Source of the DNA: Sympetrum striolatum
Taxonomy: Eukaryota > Arthropoda > Insecta > Odonata > Libellulidae
Length of the DNA stretch: 64,000 bases
Direction: 5' to 3'
Assembly: GCA_947579665.1 (NCBI GenBank)
Contig: OX388349.1
Span: forward strand, 71,800,841 to 71,864,840
The position numbers were made by a program, and so were the translations under genes. The notes beneath the pieces were generated by a model. It saw nothing but the letters and a program-made list of their open reading frames with translations, was not told the DNA's origin and made no database searches. Positions 34,761-45,200 of this stretch are shown in pieces (the stretch's first letter is position 1; the number at the start of each line of letters is the position of its first letter).

Positions 34761-34812
34761 TTATACCATAGAGTAACTATACCATAGTTATACCATAGAG
34801 TTACTCTATGGT
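34761..34812. repeat. Nested direct and inverted repeat
   Basis: TTATACCATAGAGT occurs at 34761 and 34788. ACCATAGAGTAAC near the left end is the reverse complement of GTTACTCTATGGT at the right end (about 34800-34812). The whole forms a cruciform-capable block of about 50 bp. Confidence 0.5.
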
Positions 34813-37160
34813 AATACTCATTCCAAACCGTCTCATTCCTTTTAGTACTTTACTAGAGTACTTTCTTTCGTTATTGGTAACAATATTTATTGAATTGGCT
34901 CAATTTTTCAATTGATATCACTTATTATTCTTAGAACTAACCTATTTTTATAGAAATATTTTCTCCAGCATTCCACGTGGAAAGAGAAAATTAAATTCAA
35001 AATATGCCTAATATCAGCCATAATTTGGTCTAATTACTTAAACTTAGAATTCCTCGTGGAAAACACACAAATCCATTTCTGAAATAAACGCTCGTAACCA
35101 CCAAACGCGATACGTTTCCGAAGTGCAAGACGTTGGAGGAGTGTGATAAGAAGCTATTACCATAAGACTGTATTTTGCTGGCAGCTTACGCTCGCAAGGC
35201 TGTTTACATTCGTACCATAATGCTTAGCTACCAGAGTGGGGAATGGCAAATTTATCGAATCGCTAGGGTCCAGTTCTTCAGTCATTCCGGCCATGAAGTT
35301 TTCATCACTTGGCAGACACTAATGCTGACCCTTAAGCGGTCGTTACTGATATCGACAGAACACACGCCAAAATACATGGCCGCACACTAGGCTTAAATTA
35401 GATAGCTCTAAACGTGACAAATTCCCACAGGAATGAGACCAACCGGCAGAGTCCCGACTACGAATTCTGTAAATGGTTACTATACTCGCGAAGGTAATGA
35501 ATTACAAAAAAATCTAAATTTAACTCTCGATTAGAAGTTCATTGCCTTGTTAATGCTGCATGTTGTTTCATATTCATTGCCATTTTGCCACGCCAGATCT
35601 ATCAATTATGTAGTGTAAATGGATTACGACCGAAACATAAATATTTACAATATGATAAATATAAGAAACAACGACTATAAAGTGAGAGGGATTTTAAGTT
35701 TGATGATGGACACGTAAGCTCATAGGAGCTCAAGATTAAGATTTCCACAATACGCATCAAGATCAACGACCTTATTCTGTCACCGTGTAATGCAGTAGTT
35801 TGTAACGCGGATATTCAAGACCGCAAGATAAAATAACATGGATAAAAATATTGTTGATCCTTAGAATCTTGAACCGATGACTGCATATGAAAGTAAATAA
35901 AAAAATTGTTTCCTCTCCTAAGGTACTCGCTCGCTCGCTCTTCACAATTATACAGTTCTACCAATGATTACCGAAAACAAGTTCACAAAAAGTAAAATAA
36001 CATTTCCGCCATGCGCATAACCTAGATATATTATTCAGAAACATTAAATCACCAAAATCATGTATTCATATTAAATAAACAAAATAAATCACAATGAAAT
36101 TGACATACGAGCGGAAATGAGAGGAAATGTTGATTTGCTTTTTCATAAGTCTGCATTTCACTGCTCTCTTTCGTCAAGATCCAAACAATCTAAAACCAAC
36201 TAAACCAACAGTTCGTATTCGCCTAACTCAGGACAAAATCACCGGGAATAAACGACATCATAAAATTCTCTAGGCCATAAACGCAAGGGAATAGGAAATC
36301 AAACCCGAATAAGCGACGGAGAAGGGACGGTAGAAAGATGCCGTGGAACCCACGGAGGACAGGCAGTAGCCAGCGAACATGGTAGCGTCCATCGGCATCC
36401 ATTCAATCTACCACTAGAAGCGACACACTACGACACACAATCTCCCGAAAGGCCATTTACTAAGCAAACACATTTGCGTTGCCCTCGACACCCTTCCCAG
36501 CCGATCGGCCCAATGCCACCCGGATCTTTAGGGGACGCGAAATCGGCGTGACGCCGCCCTTCCTAACGCTGTGGAAACGAGGGGCGACACAGGGTTGGAA
36601 CGACACCGAGTGCCCTTACCCTGTGCGCCAACCGAAATCGGATCGCCGTTTTTAAGTGTATTACGGAGGAAGATAAAGGGAATTTTACTTCCAACGGTTC
36701 TTCCAGATAAGACGTTAATGATGATCCTGAGTTATAATCGCGTTTGAGGAACCTATTACAAAAATCAGATACATAAACACCTTATAAAATTACCTGTTTT
36801 ACTGGATCCAGATAAATAATCCCTGGTTAGTCCGAAACAGATGTACGTAATAATACTTACAGGTTACACGAATGGCATTTGAGAGTTATTAATTCATTGA
36901 AACTATTTATGTATGCTCATAAACCATTTGAAAACTGAAAGTAAAGGTTTACCTTATATAAAAAATTAAATTTATTTTATGCAACCTTCCGGTTACCGGC
37001 AGAGATACAACCTACTCTTGGTTGTTCGCTTTCGGAACGGTAATACGATACCGCTTCTATAGATGCTACTTCTCAACTATAGCTAAAAATATCAATTCAT
37101 TGGGCAAGCACAGGAAGGGATTAAACAGTAACAATGAAGGATAAATTATAACCAAGCCTT
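34813..37160. other. No gene seen; CpG-richer patch at 36290-36660
   Basis: AT-rich except for the patch, which holds many CpG (for example GGCGTGACGCCGCCCTTCC near 36543) but no frame worth annotating. A (CTCG)n stretch lies at about 35926-35940. Confidence 0.4.
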
Positions 37161-37164
37161 AACT

Positions 37165-37245
37165 TAGAAAAACCAGATTAGCCGGGACACGAACCAAGGA
37201 CTTTGGTATTGATGGACTTCCACTCAAACCATTCCGACGACGAGG
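37165..37245 (-). repeat. tRNA-like SINE head (degenerate)
   Basis: The minus strand has GGAATGGTTTGAGTGG (A-box-like) and CCTTGGTTCGTGTCCCGG (B-box-like) at tRNA-like spacing. It directly abuts the foldback at 37249. Confidence 0.35.
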
Positions 37246-37248
37246 CAA

Positions 37249-37339
37249 CAATGTACACTCCTGGCCAAAATTAACGCAGCACCTCCCTAGCGATCCTTAC
37301 GGCCGGTGCTGCGTTAAATTTGGCCAGAAGTGTACATTG
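37249..37339. mobile_element. Mini foldback element, Tc1/mariner-like termini
   Basis: Left arm CAATGTACACTCCTGGCC...GCAGCACC (37249-37283) and right arm 37305-37339 are reverse complements over 35 bp with about two mismatches, around a 21-bp centre. Both arms have TA just outside CACTYCTGGCCA, fitting a TA target duplication as used by Tc1/mariner transposases. No transposase is encoded. It is a MITE of about 80-90 bp. Confidence 0.65.
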
Positions 37340-38595
37340 AAAACTATTATGCAAAGACAATTCTTGTTATAAATGCGGGAAATGGGTTTTACTAAGCTAG
37401 ACTTGATTTTAAACCATTTCAGGCTACTATATATTCAAAATTGCACAAGCCTCCATGAAAGTAAATCCTTCGAATAAAATACGTCCGCAGATAGTGATAA
37501 GCGAAATCAATTCAAAATAATCTGATTGCACCAATACCTTGATTCAAATTCATAATCATACTTAACATCCAAATAAATAAAAATTCATTAATACAATAGG
37601 TGTACTATAAGAATTCAATTTCACCAAGCATAATCAGTTTTGTTTCATGCATTAGTTCGATAATCTCTATTAGACAATTCAATTTGCGCGAGAAAAATCG
37701 GAAAATGTTTTAATAAATTTTTAAACAAACAGAAGCTAAATTGTGCTTTTATAAAGGTGAAAAACCGGAAGCACGCTTCCAGAGTCACTTGAGTCAAATC
37801 ATGAACAGATCCACGCAAAATAAACAGCTAATAGTATAGAGGGAAACCGTAAAACCGCCTCTTCTTCAAATAAAAGCGGATAATCTTCAGCCCATAAACT
37901 AAGTCAGAGATCGCTTTGTGGGATGACGCTGAAGTGACAACAGCCTGATTACGGAAAATGTATTCGATAACTTTGTACGGATGCCTTCATAATTTATACA
38001 ACGACACGACTCGTCTTTAGATCTGAGGCTGACACTTTTGAGTCAAACCGGTCGTGTCACTGAATAAATTTCGGCGGTATCCGAACAAAGGTACGGAAAT
38101 AAATCCCCTCCAATGACTTCATTTTCCAACATTTTTCACAATTTTATCTTCCGGCGAAAAATATACCCGCTTCGAGCTCTCGCTTTAAATTTCTGATGAA
38201 TTTCTCAGGTGAATAGCCTCGAAAATTGCTTAAAAAGATGGAATTCGACAACTGCTACAATTACAATCATGTAGGGACCTATTCCTACTTCTGTTAGTTT
38301 TATTTTAATCTGATTAAATATATTTTGGATGTAATTTAATTAATCTTCCGTATTTCCGTTGGCCTATGAGAATAATTGATTCCCTCACTGACTTCAAAAG
38401 AAAGCATCTTATCAACATCTTCATGGCATTAACGAAGCATATTATAGCTAGATATTTACGCTCATCAGAATGCAATAGTTATTAAATTTTTCGCTAAATT
38501 ACTCTCAGCATATAAACTAAGAAATCTAGTGAAAATATTTTCAAGGAAAATAGGTATAGGTTATTTGCAAGAAATTGCGTGCAGCCAGGATAAAT

Positions 38596-38775
38596 CCTAA
38601 GGAAGAATAGACTTGAAAAAAGTATATTCTTCCTTTGCCCACATAGTCTCCCGAACAGCTTTAGAGTATGTTCCGGCTGGATAGCTTAACGGACAGAACA
38701 CCTGACCGGCAATCGGGAGACCTGGATTCGGTTCCCGGTACCGTCGGACTTTTTGAAGTCTATTCTTCCTAGGGA
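38596..38775 (+). repeat. SINE-A foldback dimer, diverged
   Basis: A tRNA-like head on the plus strand (38674-38748: GGCTGGATAGCTTAACGG and CTGGATTCGGTTCCCGG) is followed by GACTTTTTGAAGTCTATTCT. An inverted piece of the same body (AAGGAAGAATAGACTTGAAA) lies upstream at 38598-38627. The junction GAACAGCTTTAGAGTATGTT matches the junctions of the 42.3- and 47.6-kb copies. Confidence 0.65.
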
Positions 38776-38849
38776 AAAGATTTTCATTGTTATTTCTTAT
38801 TTTAAACTTTCTTCTGTCGGTTTTTCCATGATTCTCCAATATAATAAAC

Positions 38850-39150
38850 AATAAGGAGTTTAAAGGTAGATGTTGGAATTAATTGTTAAGTAGTGGAATG
38901 AATATAAAGTTTTAGTAATTTTTTGTAAATTGTCAATGTAATACTTAACAATTTGACGCAATTCAGTAAAGAAACGATAAAAGCAGATTATGAAGCCTCT
39001 GAAATTAACGGAGATCTGGGATGTATTAAAGTGGGTGCCAGAGGGATATTGTGTAGATAAAAGATTGCTGTATTAGTGCATGCGATGTATATGCGATGTT
39101 ATAAACAATGGTTGGATCTGCCTCCTGAATACAGTCAAACAGTGGCAAAT
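38850..39150 (+). repeat. Unnamed dispersed repeat, copy 2
   Basis: Second copy of the repeat at 32760-33030. It starts about 75 bp after the SINE-A dimer at 38.6 kb, but the other copy has no SINE beside it, so the two are probably separate elements. Confidence 0.5.
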
Positions 39151-39377
39151 AATAAAAATATTAAGATAAAATAAATTCATCAAAATTTTTTTATATTTAA
39201 TTAAATACCTACCAACTATTAGAGTGAGATGAATCAAATGCGGCAGATAGAGTTCTTTTAATATTAAATGAATAAAAAACGAGTTAAATTGAATGTATCA
39301 GACATAAAACTTAGGAATTAATGCATTACTTATCGCGGGATAAATTCCGAGACAGTGGTTTTGACATATGTTTTCTT

Positions 39378-39454
39378 AAATAAACAATAAAAAGATTCAC
39401 ATTTACAATTTCCACCGTTTAAATTGTAAAAGTGAATCTTTTTCTTGTTTATTT
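39378..39454. other. 34-bp near-perfect hairpin, pre-miRNA-like
   Basis: Arm 39378-39411 (AAATAAACAATAAAAAGATT...) and arm 39421-39454 pair at 32 of 34 positions around a 9-nt loop (CCACCGTTT). The length, loop size and two internal mismatches are within the range of an animal pre-miRNA. A small foldback transposon or a chance A/T-rich inverted repeat is also possible. I do not recognise a mature miRNA seed, and strand cannot be decided. Confidence 0.4.
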
Positions 39455-40890
39455 GCTATAGATTTCCACATAGTGAAGCCTTCGACCATAGATTTTTATA
39501 TTTTTTCTTACTCTAAATGTCCGCAATGTTGGATTTATGTTCGACATTCATCCTCTACGAGTAGAAAATCACTCATCACCGCTTCATCCGATTTATTTTT
39601 CAATTGCGAGCGAATTTCCCAGAACTTCGCACCTCCCGCTGTATCGACGCCGTCGAAAAAGAAAACATTTTCCTCCCTTCTGATCCCATTTAAATTTTAC
39701 ACCTCTCTCCTCCATCGTTAAATTCGCTCGCTTTATCGCCGCCTTTTCCCGGAAAAAAACTCGATAAAGAGTTAGCGATCGAACGCCGACCTTTCCCTCC
39801 CAAAAGCCTTAGCTCGGCCTTCGTCCGGAGGGAAAAAATAAACAAAGGGATCTTGATTTTTTCGGAATTGACAAGAGGCAGAGTGGATTAGCGGCAGCCA
39901 TTGATTTGGGCGCTGTTGAAAACGGCAGCACCCTCCCTACAACATCCGAGGAGATGCCTTAATAGCGGAGGGGGTCGGTAATCGAATTAGGACTGAGTCA
40001 TAGGTCTCCGAAGAGAGTATCGATTTGCGGTATCGCCGCCGTTTCTTTGCGCTTTGTTTGATTGAAGCGAAAGGGTAATCCCCGAGAGATCGCGTCGTCG
40101 CCCATCAACGTTTTCTCCGAGGGTTTGTGTCTCCCTGGGGGATTCTTCGGGAGTTTTTACGAGCGGAGGACTGGTGTATTTTTGAAAAGCGTGGGTCCTG
40201 GAGCATTATGAGTTAGATGTCGAGGATTTTTTACGCCATCGCACGTAAGTTGAGGATATAAAATAAGCCGCGTGAAAGTTGTGTTCTCCCGGGTAATGCA
40301 CTTTCAAGGGCGTCGCTTTCGCTGTAAAATGCGGGAGATATTACCGTATTTTTTTGAAAAAAGACACGCGCATTAGATGAACTCTATCTCCTCTACCACA
40401 AAATTGAGAGATCCATTTTGTAGCGTGAGTTTAAACAGATAGGAGGAATTTGAATTTCCAAATATTCGTCTACATAACAATGAGATGATGGATTCGGGGT
40501 TTGTCTATAACATGCTGGTCTCAGCTTCGATCCTATGGGTTTCCTCATAACAGCCATATTATTAATATGCACACAACGATTCATTGTTTCAGGATCTATA
40601 TGATTCGCCACACGAATGCGTTTAATGTTATTATCGATTACCTTCAGTGTGATGCTTTTCTTTTTAACTTTTTTTGCTACCATGCGTAGATTAAATGGAT
40701 ATTTTCTATGTGTATTTTGGTAAAGGAAAATGCCTCATTCCTTTACTATTTTTTCAGTCTTCTTCATAGTTAAAATATTATTAAATCTACAGGGGAAAAG
40801 GGACAGCATTCACTTTCGTCACTCATAGTGAATCCTACAGAAAAATGTACTCATACGGTCAGTCATCAGATACGACGATAAGGGAGTTTT
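39455..40890. other. No gene supported; CpG-rich patch at 39760-40170
   Basis: The patch is distinctly CpG-rich (TATCGCCGCCGTTTCTTTGC near 40031). The frames at 39473-39721 and 40393-40683 have no domain. It could hold a promoter or a small exon, but I see no splice-site pair I would defend. Confidence 0.35.
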
Positions 40891-40894
40891 TCTC

Positions 40895-40965
40895 TCCTTG
40901 GATCCTGGGTCAGTGAGGAAAGCAAAGGAAAACTATTTGATACCACCTTAATGTCGTACCGATGA
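40895..40965 (-). repeat. SINE-B partial copy
   Basis: 'tcctgggtcagtgaggaaag' followed by 'caaaggaaaactatttgata' matches the core of the 942-1075 copy. Confidence 0.45.
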
Positions 40966-42270
40966 CATTCCTACGATATTCTGGAGTTAAAAATCAACCC
41001 AAAGTATATGAATATTCCTTTGACTAATAAGACTAAAAGTAGAGAACGAGTATGTCTACGTACAGCGATGAAAAAATGAGGTAAAAAATCCAAAACGGAT
41101 AAAATGTAGTTTTTTCCCTAAGATTCGTCTTTGTGTCAACCATTTCCTATCCCCAATAAAAAAGGGGCCAAAAATATGATAAATACTTCGTAAAAGAGAG
41201 TGGGTGTTCAGTTTAAGCGACGAAACTACAGCGGATTCCGATTAAGGTCCTAAGGATGCCTGAACAGAGAGGGCAAAATATAGCAAAGAAGGGTATGGCA
41301 ATAAATCAAATAACAACGAAGCGATTCTCAAAAACTTTTAAAAAGTTGAAGGTATAATGGAGCCTGGACAGAAGAGATGGAGGGCAGTTTTGCTAACGGA
41401 AAAGCCGGAAAATAATGACAATCTAATTTCCAGACCGAGGAAATATTAACCAACACGATGTTCCCCAACTTAATTCTCATTGTTTCTGATGCACGAATAC
41501 CTAAAGTAATTTCAAAATTGCACTACAGTTATATCTTAACCGCTCACACAGTAAATTAGGAGTTCAAATTATAAAATTCAGCGGGCCTTTTCAAATTGAG
41601 TAATTAAATTACTACGTTAGAGAATGTTTCGTCCAGCGCACTGTAGCACAGATGCAAATATTCTCGGTAAATATCATAGAATTGACATCGAGTATTTAGT
41701 CTCACGTTGAATATCGTAGATACGTTTACATTTAGGATGAGGAACTAGCTCACACATTAAAAGCAAATGAGACTCCATGTAGATGAGAGCGGTATCCTAA
41801 TCACAAGAGCAAATGGCTCCCCGTTCAACGAAACATACTTCGCCTTCAAGGAATTGTTCTCAGAATTACAATCGGAAATTTACCCATCTTGTAATCTTGG
41901 TTGACTTGATCCATACATTCCAGTAAATCAGAAGAAATTCGTTTAATCATATCCCTAATGCCATACTCAATGTAGCAGCTACAGAAGTCTTTAAAAGGAG
42001 ATTTCAGGTTCGATATCAGTGTTTCAGCAATGATAGAGTGGAATTCGCTTCAAGATGGTAGACCTGATTTCTGACGAGAGCTATTCATAAAATTTATTAA
42101 TACAGATCTCGTCGATGAGATTTTTGGTTTTTCAAAGTTAACAGCGTTCGAGAGCAACGAAAGAAAACTAAGAAGCGTTATAAAGAAATAATTGCAGACA
42201 GGATTTCTGGTCGTTCTTCACATGGAGCATAAGAGTAAGTTTATAGTACTTAGCAAAAGGGATATGTATA
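40966..42270. other. No gene seen
   Basis: AT-rich sequence with only short frames. I find no repeat copy or RNA gene in it. Confidence 0.45.
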
Positions 42271-42274
42271 AGGA

Positions 42275-42525
42275 AAGGGTTGAGGTGACTTTGCACATGA
42301 GGGCGTGAACCCAGGAAAATTCCCAAGGAAAAACGGACTTGAAAAAAGTCTGACAGGGCCGGGAATCGAACCCGGGATCTTCCTCTAACCCCAAAACGGC
42401 TTGTTAAAATGTTCTGGCCGGGTAGCCTAGATGGTTAAGGCAGCCTCCCGGATAGAGGAAGATCCCGGGTTCCATTCCCGGCCCTGTCAGACATTTTTCA
42501 AGTCCGTTTTTCCTTGGGAATAGGG
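42275..42525 (+). repeat. SINE-A head-to-head foldback dimer
   Basis: An inverted half (42275-42390) and a direct copy (42411-42525) share 66-bp arms, 42322-42387 against 42453-42518, that are nearly perfect reverse complements. The direct copy holds an almost complete tRNA cloverleaf at 42416-42488: acceptor 6 of 7 pairs, perfect D-stem GCCT/AGGC, anticodon loop CCGGATA (GGA in anticodon position), perfect T-stem CCGGG/CCCGG. The body GTCAGACATTTTTCAAGTCC follows. The inverted half stops in the anticodon loop. The mismatches and repeat context say SINE, not a functional tRNA gene. Confidence 0.8.
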
Positions 42526-43639
42526 ATATATTTCTTTTTCATCCCTTGTAAATATTGAGGGGAGAGGGATTGGTAAAGGTTATAATTGAGAGTAGGATTC
42601 ATAAGACATAAGGGATGGGGATAATTATAAGGATATGAAGGAGATGGCGATTAATAGGGATTTATGATTGTGCATGAACCTACCGAAAGGTAGAACACTC
42701 ATGAAATGAAAATTTCATTCCCCACTGGCGGGTAACAGGTAAAATATGTAAATGAAAATTAACAGTACCAACAACATACATCCTAATATCCACAGCCTAA
42801 GCAAGAATATTTTTCGGCAATAAAAAACTGAAAATTTCCAATTTCCTTACACCAAACCGTATCCGTACTTCATCTTCGTTTTCTTGAGTTAAAGTTAGTG
42901 AGAATTAATGATTAGCATTAGATGAGCATAAGGATTCAATGAGAATTGGCTTCACTAATTTAGAAGTGATTCGGAATCTTCGGTGTTGATCGTACATTCC
43001 CTCGGCCTTCAAAATGGTGCGAAATGGGATTAAAGATGATGTCTTCAGCTGGCAATCCATCTCCCCTTAAAATGCCGAGACCCCGAGCCTAAAACGTCTC
43101 GATAGGGGAAAAGTGAAAATGAGAATAGCCTCGTTTTCTGAGTCCTGTCATTAGTTATCGAAGACGAAACCGCTATTTCACGCACAATCGACAAGAAAAA
43201 ATTGCGCTTACAATTAATAGTCGAATTAAGTCGATCGATAACACAACCTATAAGCAATCTAGGCAGAAACATTACTTATTGAAAATTAAGATATATTCTC
43301 AGGTTAGAACTTAATCTCCCCTTCTTTCTGCAGACAATATGAATCAAACAACCTTTAATTTTGCCAATGGAGGGCTAAGATCTACACCGAGAAAAAGTTC
43401 TCTAATTTTTATGATTGAAAAGAAAAATAACGACGCATGAGACGGGTAAGAGCTTACCTGATTATACATCTGGACTTTTTCTGTGCACTAAGTAGCAAAA
43501 ACGAAATCAAGAGGTCATTACCCTGAATAAATTTTCTTTGCCCCATTCCTACACTTCTAGGTCGATTAGTATTCTAACTCATACACTCTCTTTAATCTTA
43601 ATGCCTTTGAAAATTTCCCTAACTTAATGGATAAGCAGA

Positions 43640-43727
43640 AATGAAAAATAACGAGTCGAACCCAAGCCTCCCACTTCCCGGGCAGACTTCTAATCACTAA
43701 TCTACCAGACCACGTCCACTCCTATTT
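43640..43727 (-). repeat. SINE-C copy (tRNA-derived)
   Basis: Minus strand: GGACGTGGTCTGGTAGATTA (A-box-like), CTGCCCGGGAAGTGGGAG (anticodon region) and CTTGGGTTCGACTCG (B-box), then TTATTTTT. It shares the anticodon region and the TCGTTATTTTT tail start with the copy at 50683-50757. Confidence 0.6.
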
Positions 43728-44035
43728 TGCTAACAGGAAGGTAAGTGGCGATACACTAAGTGGACAGAAAACCTACCCAAAAAGTGGAAGATGTGGATTT
43801 AAATAGCTGACATAACATTACCTTTTTTTAATCCTTAGTTTTTAAGATTCACGTCTCTCGGTGCAAAGTTAAACACCCCCCTGAATATTAACTAACTTTA
43901 TCTTGAGAAATACCAATATTTATTTTAGTATTTCTAATAAAATGAGATCAAATTTTTCCACTGACCCAAAATCTCCGCTCCCTCAATTCTGATAAGCCTT
44001 CGTAATCGAAGAGAAGCAAAATACCTTACTCCTCA

Positions 44036-44170
44036 TCTGGCCTCATTCCCTCTCCATTGCTTTTCGTGCAGCAGTAATGTATCTATGATGGAGAGGATGA
44101 GATTCAAACTTGCTATCCACAGAATTCTTTACAGTTACAGAGCAATTACAGCAAACCTGTTCCGGTTGAT
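44036..44170 (-). repeat. SINE-B copy, tRNA-like end
   Basis: Plus strand has CCTCATTCCCTCTCCATTGC, GATGGAGAGGATGAGATTCA and AACTTGCTATCCACAG. On the minus strand the last block gives a B-box-like GTTTGAATCTC preceded by an A-box-like TTGCTCTGTAACTG. Confidence 0.5.
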
Positions 44171-45167
44171 AAGGCTTGAATAAATTAACCTCATCCCGTC
44201 ATCAAGGTGAACGCAAAAGCAATTGCGACAGTCAAAAATTCACCGCAGGTTGGGGAGGGAGAAACAGAATCACACCTTAATCCTCAAATTCCCTATTCAG
44301 GGAAGTGTATCTCTCGCAACGCGCTCTGCGTGCACCGCCACCAAACCTTCCAAAACCATTCGCGTAATAGTGCGTTGTGCGACGTGAAACACTCAGGTAT
44401 TAGATTAGGGCCTTCGACGCCTTGCTACGACCCCATTTTCTACTCCACCGCTTCCTATCCTCCCTTATGGCCCTCGTCTTAGTGTCCCCATCCATCTTCG
44501 TCGCACCCCATTCATCAACCCTACGTACACCCTTTGCCCCTCCCACAAGGTCCTCACTCATAATCAACATCTTGCACTCCATCCCGGACGCTCTTCTGAT
44601 TTAAGGAAAAGCCCCGTTGCAATGTCCTTGATGCACGGGCTTGTTGACAGATTTCGACGTCACGGGTTGATGGTGAGACCCTCATTGCCAGCTGACTGGA
44701 TCATTATTCATGAGCATAGATCAATATGGTTTGCTCTAAGCAGCCCTCGACTTTTAATGAATATACCCAATACCCGTCACTCGATGTTTGAGGGGATATT
44801 TGACGTCAATTAACTCGAGAAAATGATGAACGTTTATGTCGCTCCTATGCAAAATTCAAAACATTCGTCGGCGCGTCGTGAACGTAACATGGTGATATGG
44901 TACATCACAACACCTAACTACATTGGCAACGCCAACTATTCCGCAAAGATAAATAGCGTGTTTCGCCTCGCAGAATAGAGCTTTCTGTAGATTTCCATTC
45001 ATACCATTTGAAAAAAATTCTTAAAAACTAAAGACCAATTAAAACGAATGTTGCATGGTTAAATTGATTACATACTATTTATTGCATGGTGCACAAATTT
45101 TAGTCGGTTGAGCAGACAGTATGTATGAACTACATTACTCAGGGATCGGTGGCCCAACGTCTTAAAG
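44171..45167. other. No supported gene; overlapping frames on both strands
   Basis: Frames plus 44207-44482, plus 44422-44604 and minus 44400-44582 overlap. The minus frame (GGAKGVRRVDEWGATKMDGD) is charged and could be a scrap of an old retroelement protein, but I cannot place it in a family. Confidence 0.3.
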
Positions 45168-45200
45168 ATGGTTTTAATGTTGCGTCCCGCAATCTTCAGA
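45168..45200 (-). other. Hammerhead-like motif (degenerate)
   Basis: The minus strand reads CTGAAGATTGCGGGACGCAA then CATTAAAACC. The core CUGAAGA is followed by a perfect 5-bp stem (UUGCG, loop GGA, CGCAA), but the catalytic GAAA is replaced by CAUUAAAA. Confidence 0.3.

Noticed and set aside
42416..42488. Functional tRNA gene (anticodon position GGA)
   Set aside because: Acceptor and anticodon stems have mismatches, the anticodon is not preceded by U, and the sequence is the head of a multi-copy SINE with a shared body.
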